A stretch of DNA of 64,000 nucleotides from Xiphydria camelus (lineage: Eukaryota; Arthropoda; Insecta; Hymenoptera; Xiphydriidae). Positions 11,997 to 23,301 of this stretch are shown here, in pieces. The stretch's first letter is position 1. Every line of letters starts with the position of its first letter. The notes under the pieces were generated by a model. It did not search any database, was not told the origin of the DNA, and worked only from the letters and a program-made list of their open reading frames with translations. The stretch is taken from NCBI GenBank assembly GCA_963678675.1, contig OY783195.1:12560505-12624504 (forward strand), read 5' to 3'. A program made the translations under genes and the position numbers.

Positions 11997-12381
11997 TTAC
12001 CGCACACTTGGGCGTCGCGTCGCGTCAAAATACCGACTGGATAAAATACATACAAAAATAAATGTACTACCGCTTACTAGAGCGACGCAGCGCGGCGTGT
12101 CGCGTCGCGGACGGGGATTCTTCCCTTCAAATCCTTGTAGTCCAGTGCATTTAGGAATTGACCCAAAAATTTCAGAAACATTTTCTCTTTTGTTGCTCAT
12201 TCGAAAGGGTCTTCGATGGAGACCTTAACCCTGAATTTGCGCATTCTCCAAATTGCCCCGTCCGCCGCCATCTTGGATTCTTTTTTTTTCAACTACTCAT
12301 ATCTCGCGTTCTAATAATCCCACAGCAGTCGTTCTGGGGTCGTTAGACTCGTCAGGATTCACTCTTTAATTGAGTTTATAT

Positions 12382-14533
12382 CAAGTAAAACTCTCCAACG
12401 TACTGGAAAAAAGTTATTAGCGTTCAAAGTTAAAAGTTGTTTGCCAAAAGTTCATGCGCCCGGTTTTTCCGCGCGCAGTTTTTTTCCAGTGCATCAGAGG
12501 CCCCTGTCGATAGTTTACTATTTAAACTAGACTCAATTTCCAGTATTTTAAAAAAAGAATCATCCCGATCGGTTGATTCCTCGCCCGCCAATCCACGCTC
12601 GAAGTGTTGCGCTGTTTATTATCGTGCTATTTTGAAGCCTCTAATACTCGCGCGTCGCGCTTTGGCGAGTTCGCGGTTCGCGCTGCATTTCTCGCTTTTG
12701 TAACTAATATAACGCAAATTACTTAAGATCAACGACATATTCGTTAAATGTATGCTAAGAACACGCGTTTTACTTTAATTTTAAGGTGTTCAGGTATATT
12801 TTAAAGGCGTGTTTGGGTAGAAAAGAATGACTTAAGAACTTTCTCGGTAAGATGTTTTTATTTTCCTTAACTAACAGCAGGGGAGTAGTCTTTTCCGACT
12901 TTTGAATATAAGTGAGGAAGAGTGAATTGACATTGTTCAATGGTTTCGATTAAATAGTCATAAACAGGTGCCATCGATTCGTCGATTTCATTTGAAAGAT
13001 TTGACTTCCGAGTAGCGTTGAACAGGTTACGATATATAAATTGTTCTTGCATTTTTCATGATATCGTGCACCTGCCGCGACAATATCTCGCACGCTTTGA
13101 AGCCGGTTTATTACCGATGAAACTTCTGCTGTCGAAGTGGACGCTTGAAGCGTATCGAGAAATGAATGTTTAGTGGTTTTATCTCTCATCTGAAAAAAAC
13201 GTCCTTGAGACTAATTTTCAGCAGGTTTGCAGCATATAATACACAAGATTATAAAGTCGAATCTCTCGTCCTATCCCCCAGCGGTACATTCGGCTGCAAT
13301 CCTTTGGAGGTCGAGGGCTGATCAGAAGCGGAGGCTCGACGCAAATCGCCATATCTTTTTCTACATGCCTGGTGGATTTTAATAGAGTCGACGCGTTTGA
13401 GCATTTCCTCGTGAGCTTTTCCTTCTCGGATAATACTCGCCGTGATAAGAGTTTGCATGCCCTTTTTTTTTACTTTCACAGTCGCGCTGGATTCCAAAGA
13501 CTTGTCACAAATAAAGCACGAGCTCATTGTTATCGACATTCACAAACGATTGCTCTATCGTGAGAAACTGATGATCACGGGTGTTTGTTCGCGAGCGTTT
13601 TGTGAATGACGCCGCGAAATCCCGCACTTAACTAAAAGGGCTAGGACATAAATTCAAATGCGAATGTTCAGTGATGCTGTATTTGCAACATGCTTGTTGG
13701 CCGCTTCGACGGTGACTGACTGGTGCGTTACAAATTGTGTTGGTGGTGAAGTCGAACGAGGAGGAGAGGGTATGTGCAATTTCCTATAGTTTACGATAGG
13801 AAAAAACCGGAGAGACTCGAAAAAGAAACTGTGTAGGCAAGGCATCTTGCAGCCAACTGTGTCTCGAGGAAAGCAGAGAACAAGGAAAATAAAAAAGATT
13901 GTAAAACTTTCCCTGGGTTTTTCGCGGGACCGATCGAATTCAGGTGTATGAGGCCCTGCTGCATGAATTGGCGTGGTTGGGTAAAAACTGTGAATCTTTG
14001 GTACGCGACAACGGGAGTCGTTCTAGGTTACGACACACCGATCCGATTGAACGCTCAACCAATCAGCATGCAGTCAGTTTCGCAAAATTAATGTAAAACG
14101 CGTGTTCTTAGCATAGATTTAACGAATATGTCGTTGATCTTAAGTAATTTGCGTTATATTAGTTACAAAAGCGAGAAATGCAGCGCGAACCGCGAACTCG
14201 CCAAAGCGCGACGCGCGAGCATTAGAGGCTTCAAAATAGCACGATAATAAACAGCGCAACTTCGAGCGTGAATTGGCCGGCAAGGAATCAACCGATCGGG
14301 ATGATTCTTTTTTCAAAATACTGGAAATTGAGTCTAGTTTAAATAGTATTATTTAGTATTTATAGTATATTTATATATTTATAGTATTAGATAGTATTTA
14401 ACTATCGGTAGGGGTCCCTGATGCACTGGAAAAGAACTGCGCGCGGAAAAACCGGGCGCAAGAACTTGTGGCAAACAACTTTTAACTTTGAACGCTAATA
14501 ACTTTTTTCCAGTACGTTGGAGAGTTTTACTTG
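12382..14533. mobile_element. Element with about 400-bp inverted arms
   Basis: 12382-12773 and 14093-14533 are near-perfect inverted copies. Both begin CAAGTAAAACTCTCCAACGT at their outer ends, and both contain the ACGACATATTCGTTAA and CCGATCGGGATGATTC phrases. The right arm carries an extra AT-rich expansion (14345-14400). Between the arms is a decayed zinc-binding protein gene on the minus strand. This reads as a DNA transposon with long terminal inverted repeats. The flanks are other repeats, so a target duplication cannot be assigned. Confidence 0.7.
12867..13539 (-). pseudogene. Transposon-associated zinc-binding N-terminal protein, broken
   Basis: Reading starts at ATG 13539 with MSITMSSCFICDKSL, a Cys-x2-Cys, followed by a KKGMQTLITAS segment and an H-x3-C (IHQACRKRY). 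This looks like a metal-binding module of a kind I associate with unclassified insect transposon proteins. A strong acceptor (TTTTTTTCAG) precedes a second exon from 13190 that reads SVRDIVAAGARYHEKCKN. Near 13048 a one-base shift moves the continuation (NLFNATRKSNLSNEIDES) into another frame, ending at 12867. No DDE core is present. I cannot name the family. Confidence 0.5.
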
Positions 14534-15038
14534 CCGCGTTTTTTTCCTTCAAAATAAAAAATTCAGACAGAATTATACTCGATGTTTATGCACTTATGAT
14601 TTTAAATAAATTCATACACTTATATGATACCACCAGTATACCGAATGTCGCGCGGGAAACCGATCAGGCGACCTGAATCCCTCAGGGGGCCTTCTGAATT
14701 TCCCTCAATTTGACTTCGGCAGTGCAATTTATGAATCACTCTAGCACCGTCCAAGCACTACCAATTATTCGGTATAGTGGACAAAATATGAAAACTTAAA
14801 CGCGGCAAGTTCTTTTTTATTAAAATTTTTTATAAATTTTTTTAGTCGATTTTTTAAGTAACTTGATTTACAATAATTTTCCTTTCAAATGATGCCTTTT
14901 ACTTTTTATAGATAAATCTTGAACATGGCGATCTTAATTGATTTCAAATCTTTTTTGGAGAGTATTTTACGTATCAATTTTTGTTGGCACTGAATGAACA
15001 TGCCGCCTTTTTTTTTACAGAGAATCTGTTTTTGTGGG
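14534..15038. repeat. Partial copy of palindromic element seen at 53969-54660
   Basis: 14534-15038 aligns with the reverse complement of about 53977-54430, including the phrases GGCGGCATGTTCATTCAGTG and CCTTTCAAATGATGCC (in complement). The outer arm on the left side is absent because the element with long arms ends there. Confidence 0.75.
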
Positions 15039-15404
15039 TCTGTTCTTACCACTCACTATCATCGCGATCTAAATACCTCGTGGTTAATCTCGCGACCAGA
15101 CGGGCGAATTCTCCAAGACTGGCGCGTTTTTTATTGATAGGATGGATTCACATTCTCTTCTTTCTATTTCTTTCTGTCATCAATGCTACCATAAAAGCAA
15201 TTTCCTCATTAGAACTACTGTTGCCGTCGTACATCTTGTTGCACTGCTAGATACCGTCTGATTATAATATATTTTATAAAATTTACGAACATTCAAGTCC
15301 GAATCTCTCGGTTGCCCCCGGAAAAGTGGGCGATGCCACCATCCATCGCGGAGCGTCACCGAGCCGTGACGTAAAATTTACAGACATTCAGGTAAGAATC
15401 GCCG
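15039..15404. other. Degenerate internal repeats, no gene
   Basis: Two related stretches, AAAATTTACGAACATTCAAG (about 15273) and AAAATTTACAGACATTCAGG (about 15373), are about 100 bp apart and suggest an old tandem duplication. No coding signal is visible. Confidence 0.45.
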
Positions 15405-15448
15405 GGCATCGCCGCGCCGCGCCGCTCTAGTGTGCGGTAATCTTTATA

Positions 15449-16400
15449 GTACGGGCACAGAGTACTAGAAGCGACAATAGACAAGGAAACTTGAACTATG
15501 AGAGAGATGCATACAAATCTAAGTGTTAAAGGGCGGACTCACGACCAATGTGAAGTTAGCCCCCCACCACCGAATAAAAAATTGTTGAATACATGATCGT
15601 TTGCCCTTTGTTTGCCCATGATTGCCGATCACTTTTGTTTTTTTTTGTCCAACCCACCGTTTAGAAGATATAGCTAAAAATAGGGCGGGGGGCTAACTTC
15701 ACGCTAGCCCCCCCCCCCCCCATAACGTAATTTCAAAAATTCAAATGCATGATCGTTTGCCCTTTCTTTGCCCATGATTGCCCATCACTTTGTTTCGTTT
15801 GTCCAACTCACCGTTCAGAAGATATAGGGTGGGGAAGTGGGGAAGTATTAGATATACAACTTTGCGTCCGCCGTATTTCTTGTAAGCCATCTACAATAGA
15901 ACGGCCGAAGCAAAGTTGTAAGTAGTAACACCTCGGCATCGCTTGCCCATTTTTAGATACAGTCTCAATATGCATTTTCGACGTGATAACACTTCGGAAA
16001 CGTTTGCCCATTTTTAGAAAGAGTATCAGTAAGCATTTTCGACGTTTGCCCAACCCGTGGAATCCCCCTACAGCGAGTTTCATAAGTGAAGTAAAAATGA
16101 AAAATCGTAAAATCGGTGATATCACCTCGGAATCGTTGCAACTTTGCTTCCGCCGTTCTATTGTAGATGGCTTACGAGAAAAATGGCGGAAGCAAAGTTG
16201 TAGATCTAATACTTCCCCACTTTCCCACCCTATATCTTCTAAACGGTGGGTTGGACAAAAAACAAAGTGATGGGCAATCATGGGCAAACAAAGGACAAAC
16301 GACCATGTATTCAAAAATTTTTTATTCGGTGGTAGGGGGGCTAACTTCACACATGCCGAGAAGCCCCGAAAACACCCGAAAAGCTCCGAAAACACCAGAG
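15449..16400. repeat. Copy A of CACAGAGTAC repeat, split by a palindromic element
   Basis: 15449-15549 and 16351-16400 together match the reverse complement of 18806-19101 plus 20322-20345. Shared phrases are AGACAAGGAAACTTG and AAAGGGCGGACTCACG, and, after the insertion, GAGAAGCC...ACACCCGAAAAGC. The palindromic element at 15550-16350 is inserted inside it. Confidence 0.7.
15550..16350. mobile_element. Palindromic (foldback/MITE-like) element, 801 bp
   Basis: GTGAAGTTAGCCCCCCACCA at 15550 is mirrored by the reverse complement ending at 16350. The inversion extends inward for about 200-350 bp (CATGATCGTTTGCCC; GCAAAGTTGTA; ATCTACAATAGAACGG). An internal extra end (GGGGGGCTAACTTCACGC, about 15700) and a C run show a partial duplication inside the left arm. 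No protein is encoded: the long open frames across it are read through repeat DNA. Confidence 0.75.
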
Positions 16401-16549
16401 CCCGGTCCCGCTTCAGGCCCGGTGCACGTTGCGGCAATAAAACGTCAACGTTGCTGTGCCGCTGAGTGGTAGTGCGCACGGAACGTGCAATGACGCATAC
16501 CGCATGTCCCAGGAGAAACGCATCAAGCAGAATTTACTTTACCTACAAA

Positions 16550-17100
16550 ATGACCTGAATAAAAGTTGTAGATAATAACATTCTGTTCAACTTTGCCTTA
16601 TGACTTTTTTGTCTAGCTATTTCAGTTTAGGCGCTGCGGCCATTTTTGTGTTTGGAAATTTTAAAAACAAAAATAAAAAAGCTACAGATAATTATGTGTG
16701 TTGTTTTCCCGCAAATGTATCAATGTGCAGAAGTAAGAGAATGACGAGTCAAATTTTGCTTTTATTAACATTATTCATTTATCTCAAATTCCCAAAGAAC
16801 GTTTATTTATCAATTGTCAATTATAGGAAGACAAATTACAGAAGTTGTTTTCTGAATATCAGTTTTTTTTTCGAATTTCTAAACACAAAAATGGCCGTTG
16901 CGCCTTAACTAAAATAGCTAGAAAAAAAGCCAATTTGTCAAAAAATAAATAAATAAGAAAAAGGCCCCTAGGGCCGAACGCCAGATGATTTCGAGTGTTA
17001 TCTTTTATTTCGGTACTCTGGAGACTGCCCTTGAACAGCCTGAACAAAATCAGCCTACCCTCGTCGATTATTTTGCCGCAGCGACACCGCACTTCGTGTG
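16550..17100. repeat. Dispersed repeat Y, also present inverted at 57560-57800
   Basis: TAAAAGTTGTAGATAATAAC and TTTAGGCGCTGCGGCCATTT recur at 57700-57790, and the CCCTCGTCGATT...GGTACTCTGG part recurs in inverted order at 57580-57650. Within this copy, 16610-16640 and 16865-16925 are themselves inverted, so the unit is palindromic. Confidence 0.6.
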
Positions 17101-17745
17101 CACTCGACAATATACGCTAATGTACCTACTGCTTCGCCGCTCCGACAACGCAAACGAACCTGCGGTGAAGGTAGAATTTTGCTGCAGCAGCACCGCTCAG
17201 CGGTGAAACAACGTCGACGTCCCGTGTGAACTGCTCCATTGGAGCCAGTGTACTTCTGAGACGTGCTTATTTTTACGTAGCGTTACCGCACGTCAAAATA
17301 CGCTCGTGTGAAACGGGCCTTGTTGGCCCAGTTGCAAAATTTTTGCGGTTATTAACACCTAATCAAGATAAATCTAAAGTTTATGTTAATATGCACGTTA
17401 TTTATTTTTCAACCAATATTTTTACAGAGCAGACCTACTAGCAGTTTATTGATGTTACGATGACAAAAATGAAAGAATATTGCAATGCTTGAAAAATTCA
17501 CCGCTGGGTAACATCGCCTTTGTTTTTAATAATAGCCGCAATTCGTAATTAATTAATTCGTAAATAATGCTCGAAATAGCCGGCGGATAAAATATGGCTA
17601 AAAAAGCATTATTTTCTTCAATTCTGATTTTATTTAAAAATTGTACATTATGAAACACATTGTGCCATGCAGTATACTATAAAATAGTTCATATTTATTT
17701 TTAGCTCTCCATCCGACAAAGTAAATAAGAACTAAAGTTGGGCTT
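17101..17745. other. No recognisable gene
   Basis: 17100-17330 is GC-rich, with phrases such as CGCTCGTGTGAAACGGGCC that look like a transposon end, but I found no partner. 17340-17745 is AT-rich. Confidence 0.4.
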
Positions 17746-17749
17746 TTAA

Positions 17750-18646
17750 GGAGGGTCCTCAGTATTTTTATGAAAAATGAATGCAATGATGTACAGCTTT
17801 GAAATTTTGAGGATATATTCATTAATTAGTTCTCAATAAATCCTCAAAATTTCAAAGACACTTAACGTATGCATTTTCGAGAAAAAAAATAATAAAAACT
17901 TCCGGGGTAGAGAAAGAAAAATTGCAACGATTGACGGAAAAACTTGATTTAGAAATACATTCTTAGAAAGTTAAATTTTATATCTCCACAATAAAAATGC
18001 CAACTAACCGTTCTAACTTTTTAGCAATAATGAAAAAACCATCAGGTAACCTAGAATTTACTTTGAATGAGATAGAAATGGCGGTGAGACTTGGCAACGG
18101 CTCAGTCGAAGACTCCCTTGACGCGCTTCGCGCATGCGCTGGAACACTGAACGTGCACTTGCAGGCACTTTTCTTAATAAATTTTCCTTTTACTCGTGAC
18201 TGTCCTTGATGCTCCACCGCTTTTTTCAAATTTTTCTCTTCATAAAAAATAACAATGTACTTCACTTGCTTGCACTCGTGAACACAGGACATAACCTCAT
18301 TAACATATGACTTGTCATCACAACCGCGCAAGTTTCGATGGTAACATTCCGATTTTACCGACTGGACCAATACCAACCATTTATTCCAAAAAAGCGTTGT
18401 TGCCAAGTTTATTCAATAAAGCTAATTCATTTATAAAATTCGGAATTAATAATATGTCAATTGGAAAAATAAAATCCAAGGTACCAAACTGAATGATAAT
18501 TTGAAAGAAACTATTTCAGAAGTTTTTCCGCAAGAATCATTGCATTTTTTAAAGTTAAAATGTTGTTTCTACAAGCTGCAGCTGATTGTCGGCACCTTTG
18601 AAGTTTACCCCCACTCTTTACCCTTAAATTCAACTGAGGACCCTCC
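17750..18646. mobile_element. TTAA-flanked non-autonomous piggyBac-type element, 897 bp
   Basis: TTAA at 17746-17749 and 18647-18650. The ends are GGAGGGTCCTCAGT (17750-17763) and its reverse complement (18633-18646). A perfect hairpin (TTTGAAATTTTGAGGATATA and its mirror, about 17798-17862) lies near the left end. The long open frame inside (18406-17978, minus) starts at a non-ATG codon and shows no transposase motif. Confidence 0.8.
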
Positions 18647-18805
18647 TTAATAGAACAATATCGCAACTGATAAATGGCAACGTCAATTTTCTTCTTCATC
18701 TTGACTACTTGTTAAGTATGGCAATGCAGCTAATCCAGTTTTAATGCCTCAAAGTCAGGGCGGCGTACGCGCGACATCAAAGGAGTATCGCCTCTAGTAC
18801 TCGAT

Positions 18806-20345
18806 GGTACGGGAGCACAGAGTACACAGAGGCGACACTCCATAAAATCCCTTTGATGTTTGCCGTTGCGACGCCGTGACCTTGGCATTTAACTGGGATA
18901 TTCGTGGCTGTTGTAAAATTACCTATTTTGAGGAAATGCGCGGTTGTCAAAATGTTCTCAGGCGGGAAACTATTCATATTTACGCTTTTCGGGTGTTGTC
19001 GCGGCTTCTCCAGGTGCCTCGGCGTGAGTCCGCCCTTTAAACAGGATATTGTAGCATCTCTCTCGTAGTCAAGTTTCCTTGTCTTACTGTCGCCTCTGTG
19101 TGGCGGGCGGGGGTTGATACCTCGAGCCCGAGAGTTCCAAGTGAACTGCATTGATGCGCCAATGGCAATAGCGTTGGCACAGATGATTATTACCCGAAGA
19201 GGACTATGATGCGCAGCATAGATACGATGGAAGCGGAACGGCCCCGGGACTCAGATCCTGGGTGTCCGGACTAATATGATATGTCGATCGGCACGCCATC
19301 GGCATAAAGGATTATATCACCCGCAGAGGTCTATGATCTGTAGCATAATATGATTAGAGAGGGGTGGTCCTGGTTAACCCAGGAACCACGCAGTCGGGGC
19401 ACTCGGGTGAGAGGTGGAGACCCTCCATTCGCAAGGGCTGAGTGGTAGATCACTTGCCGCTCAGCCAAGTCTGCCCCACCTCCTAGTGGTGCCCGCTGGG
19501 TAGCCTCGTTGCCTTGGCGCGAGGTGAGCTAACGGGGTTCAGGCTAGCCCGTCAGTAATTACCCTTTACATTGACGAGCGAACTGCACAAAGGGAGCGTG
19601 GCGCCGGCCCAAGCCCGCGATTTGTTTCCCTCTCTGCCCTGTTCCACATCCAGGGATGGTGAGAGGGGTCTGCGCTGGGCAAAGGTCGGACCCGCATCTC
19701 CTATCTCGTTTCCAGCGAGTATAGAGAGATTGAACGTTCGTCATCGCTACAAGGTACGCGGCAAGTGCATTCCCCACTTGCTGCGGATTGTTTTGGATGG
19801 CGTCGTTTTAAGTGAATCTGATAGAAATGCCTGCGCGTGTGGGTAGACTACACGAAAGCAATCCTCGTTTCAACTGCCGGACATGATCTCCGGTAAGAAG
19901 AAGGCGAAGGAGAGCAAGTAGTGCGTATCCGCCTGCACGACGCGCATTACCTTACTCCCCCCGCCCCTCCTTCTATCCCGTCGGAGCCGACAACGCAAAA
20001 GTGACTGTGCCTCCTCGTGGTCCCCGCTGGTAACGGTCGCCGGGCCGTCGGGCCTTTCGAGGCTCGGCGGTCAGACGGCCGGCTAAAACGGTCACTGCCC
20101 CTTGTGGGCCGGCTTCCTCGTCTTATGAACCCTAACGGGCGAAGACGGGGATTTTTCCACGCCAAGCAGTTTACTGCGTTCGCCTTTGCAGGTGTTTGGC
20201 GACGATGGTGGATGTAAAACTATACAACACCTCGGTAAGGCTCACAAGCCGGTACGACTGAGACGCCAAGCCCCCGGGCTGGCAATGCATCTCAATTCCA
20301 ACGATGGAATTTGCATTTGATTGTCGCCTCTGTGTACTCTGTGAC
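18806..20345 (-). repeat. Copy B of CACAGAGTAC repeat, interrupted
   Basis: CACAGAGTACACAGAGGCGACA at 18813-18836 is mirrored by the reverse complement at 20322-20343 once the inserted retroposon (19102-20321) is removed. The repeat is therefore a short element with inverted ends of about 22-30 bp. The body matches copy A near 15449. Confidence 0.7.
19102..20321 (+). mobile_element. GC-rich retroposon, 1220 bp, with 14-bp target duplication
   Basis: TGTCGCCTCTGTGT occurs at 19088-19101 and again at 20322-20335. Removing the insert restores a sequence that matches copy A of the host repeat, so this is a clean insertion. The insert starts GGCGGGCGGGGGTTGATACC, is much richer in GC than its surroundings, and has no inverted ends and no long A tail. 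A variable-length target duplication without inverted ends points to a non-LTR element or a non-autonomous derivative. No RT or endonuclease motif is visible; short frames (19571-19846; 20017-20217) are not recognisable. Confidence 0.7.
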
Positions 20346-20522
20346 GGGAGGTAGTGTCACTTTTGAACAAGTCATTTTATCCATTCTGAATTTGTTACCA
20401 TTGGTAGTTCCTATATTATTAATAAGGTAAAAGTTGTTGAAACAAATTTTCTATAAAGTCATTTCATCCACGCTGAAAATTGTTCTGTTAGATATTTGAT
20501 ACGTATATTTTATAAAAATAAT

Positions 20523-20656
20523 CGTCAGACGGCACGATAGTGGGGAAAAGTCCGTCAGTCGGGCCTCTGGAGTGTAGCGCAGCGTTCAAAAGCATTGAGC
20601 GCGGGGCGTTTTTGCGGTCCAACTGACGGACTTCCCACCACTTTCGTGCCGTCTGA
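20523..20656. mobile_element. Palindromic MITE, about 134 bp
   Basis: GTCAGACGGCACGATAGTGG at the left and the reverse complement of GTCAGACGGCACGAAAGTGG at the right form inverted ends of about 38 bp with few mismatches, around a short GC-rich centre. It carries no coding. Confidence 0.75.
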
Positions 20657-20913
20657 CAATTATATTCATATTATATAAACTACTATCTATCACCTGAATT
20701 AATTTCAGACTGGATACTATGACTTTAATCAGATCTATTGAATCATAAATAGCAAAACGAAGCTTCACACTCAAATAACTCCCAAATATGGCCTCATGTT
20801 TACCATCAAAAACCTATTTCTTCATCTCCGACTCAGTACGGGTGGAGAGAAGAAGATAGAAAAAATATGTATTTAAATGGTTCGAAGGTGATCAATTACC
20901 TTCTATAAATATA

Positions 20914-20988
20914 GGGTGATCCAAATTAAACTTTAGGATTTTTCACACAAACTGTAATTCAAATCCTGAAGTTCAATTTGGATCACCC
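20914..20988. mobile_element. 75-bp MITE with TA target duplication
   Basis: GGGTGATCCAAATTAAACTT faces the reverse complement of GGGTGATCCAAATTGAACTT, with TA on both sides (20912-20913, 20989-20990). The layout suggests a Tc1/mariner-mobilised miniature element. Confidence 0.75.
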
Positions 20989-21069
20989 TACAGTATAACC
21001 GATGCCATGGAAGACCAAGGCGAAAATATTATAGGTATTTGATCACACTTATTTTTGTGATAAAGTCAA

Positions 21070-21264
21070 AAAACTTAGTTATTGGACAGTGTTCTTATTT
21101 TTTGGAAATACTCAATCCAGTAATTGGACAGTCAAGAAACAATAAGCCAGGTACGGTTTTTGATGATATTTATTAAAGTAAAAACTAGGAATTTTGTTTT
21201 TATTTATTTAAATTAGACTGTCCAATAACTGAAAGGTATTTAATAACTGGGTGGTTTACCCTAT
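21070..21264. mobile_element. MITE related to 42008-42201 (TTATTGGACAG family)
   Basis: TTAGTTATTGGACAGT near the left and ATAACTGGGTGGTTTACCCT at the right match the better-preserved copy at 42008-42201. Internal copies of ATTGGACAGT also recur. The left end is truncated. Confidence 0.6.
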
Positions 21265-22269
21265 TGCCAATCAGCTCGAATCGATAATTTTTTTAAACAA
21301 TGAATTTATGTAAATACCTATATCGAAAACGGTGAGAGACACGGCGAAGTGGACACATTTTGGGAGCGTTATCTAGGGGATTGAACTTCAAGACGTGGTA
21401 ATATTACTGCACATAGCGAGTCGATAATTGTTTAATAATTTGTTTCGACAATGTGAACAATTTATTTAAATATCTCGGAAACTGTCAGAGAAACGGTGAA
21501 ACGAAGAAAATGTAGGGGTCTCATAAAAAAGGTCGACGTTTCAGCTGCAAATGCATTACCGAACAGAGCAAGTCGATAATTGTTTGAAGAATAAACTTTT
21601 GAAAATATCTCCGAAATGGGGAGAGATACAACGACACAGAGGACATTTTGAGGTTACTAAAGGGGGTCGAAGTATCAGTCGTGACTGTATTACTGCTCAT
21701 AGCGAGCCGATAAATTGTTTATCAATTTGTTTAAACAATAAACTTTTGCAAATTCTTGGAAACGGTAAGAGGTATGATGAAGCGGAGAAAATTTCAGGGT
21801 TCCAAGAGGGTCTGACCTTTTAACCGTAATCCCGGGTCGAGTTTTTTGACCTGGAAAGTCCTTGTAACGACAAAATTCTCCCATTCATATTGAAGGCCTG
21901 AGTTGTCCTTTAAGGTCCTAGTTATGGTCCTAATCAGAGGTTCCTGAGTTTAAAACGGACAAATGTAAGACCTAGGAAGGCCTAGTTTGACCTGCCCCGG
22001 GTCGAGTTTTTCGACCTGGGAAGTCCTGGGAAGTCCTTGTAACGATAAAATTTTGCTGCCCCTACTCTAAATTTTCCATGCGATAATTGTTTATTTTTAT
22101 TTTTATATTATATATAGGATAAAACCGTTTTCAAAAATGGTGTGTGGCGAACGAAAAGTGAGTTCGCCATTTCGACCCGGAGTCGGCCTGTGGACTCGTC
22201 AGTAAAACTAGGCTGACTCCTGCCTTAGAAGCTCTGTGGTCCTCTTAGGTATTATAGTATTGCACCGCT

Positions 22270-23121
22270 GTTTTACTACCGAGAGCCGAGAGCCGGGGGC
22301 CAGGAGCCGCGGGCTGAGGGTCGAGAGGGTCGGCGCCATCTGGCGTCAGGCAGCCATAGCGTGACGGGTCGCCACAGAGCTATAGGTGAGCGAGGAGATA
22401 CAGCACGTGTTAGGACTTTACAGGTCTTCTTAGACTTCACCAGGTCTACTCAGTTTTAACCCTTTCGCTTCGGCAGTCCAGTCCGCCGAAGTGCCATCAC
22501 TGAACGGAAGCACACGTCAGAAATGTGCACAGTGCGAGTGGTTTTGTATATATGTTTTCTAAGTCTTAAATATTAACTGTGCTTAAAACAATCGTTGCTC
22601 TAATATGATACGTATAGTTCATATTTTTAATATGAAAAAACTTATACAAAATTATATTAGTTATTCTAAAAGCACTAGACCAATTACAGTTAACATATTT
22701 TTAGGTATTTACATATATATTTACAAGACATTGCGATTCAACGTTTAATCTTTTATGTGAATAAAATCAACAACAAATATTTTGCCGATAACGAATAATT
22801 TATCATTGACTACAGATGGTACTTGTATACACATCATATGGATGCCGGAATGTTCCGTCGCTCGTACATACAAGTCGTCGCGCAGATGACGGATATATCC
22901 GTCGCTCGTACACACATGTCGTCGCGCGGATGGCGGATATATCCGTCGCTCGATCGAAAGGGTTAAACAGATCTTAATAGGCCACTTTAGGTTTTTCCAG
23001 GACTTCCCAGGACCTCCCAGGACTTTCCAGGTCAAATACTCGACCCGGGAGATCTCACTAGGCTAGTTTAGGTTTTGCTAGGACTTCCCAGGACTGCCCA
23101 GGTCAAAAAACTCGACCCGGG
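22270..23121 (-). repeat. 852-bp dispersed repeat, copy 1 (inverted relative to 38149-38998)
   Basis: This is the reverse complement of 38149-38998 along its length, from GTTTTACTACCGAGAGCC to TCGACCCGGG. It contains a TTAA-flanked element (22460-22962) at the same place as in the other copy. Short pieces of its CCCGGGTCGAGTTTTTCGACCTGGGAAGTCC-type end (read in two parts) also occur just upstream at 21828-21862 and 21996-22045. Confidence 0.88.
22460..22962 (-). mobile_element. TTAA-flanked element inside the 852-bp repeat
   Basis: TTAA at 22456-22459 and 22963-22966, with ends CCCTTTCGCTTCGGCAG and the reverse complement of CCCTTTCGATCGAGCGAC. The CCC start is typical of piggyBac. Near the right end are tandem units of about 54 bp with the palindrome CGACGGATATATCCGTCG-like core. 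It encodes no protein. Confidence 0.78.
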
Positions 23122-23301
23122 ATAATATTATATAACCGAAAAGAATGAATCGATAATTTGTTTAAACGATAAACTTATACAAATATCTTAGAAACGGCGA
23201 GATATTCGAAGAAACAGATAACATAGTGATGACTTCGGACGGGATTCGAATTCTCCGTCATAATTGGATTACTGAAAAACGTGAGACGATAATTTGTTTA
23301 A

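Larger units (their letters stand above)
11997..15442. mobile_element. Putative DNA transposon with TTACCGCACACT ends, nested
   Basis: TTACCGCACACTTGGGCGTC at 11997-12016 faces the reverse complement of a similar stretch at about 15405-15442 (TTACCGCACACTAGAGCGGC inward). Both run on into CGCG-rich repeats, giving inverted ends of about 26 bp with 22 matches. The body contains an inner element with long arms (12382-14533) and a partial copy of a palindromic element (14534-15038). The target duplication is not clear. A short palindrome, GTGCGGTATTAAGGTTACCGCAC (11982-12004), just outside the left end suggests a second copy end abutting here. Confidence 0.5.

Noticed and set aside
15808..16479. 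223-residue open frame on the minus strand
   Set aside because: It runs across the palindromic element and into the flanking repeat, is mirrored by frames on the other strand, and shows no domain. The openness follows from repeat composition.
17978..18406. 142-residue open frame on the minus strand
   Set aside because: It begins at a TTG, lies inside a non-autonomous TTAA element and has no transposase motif.
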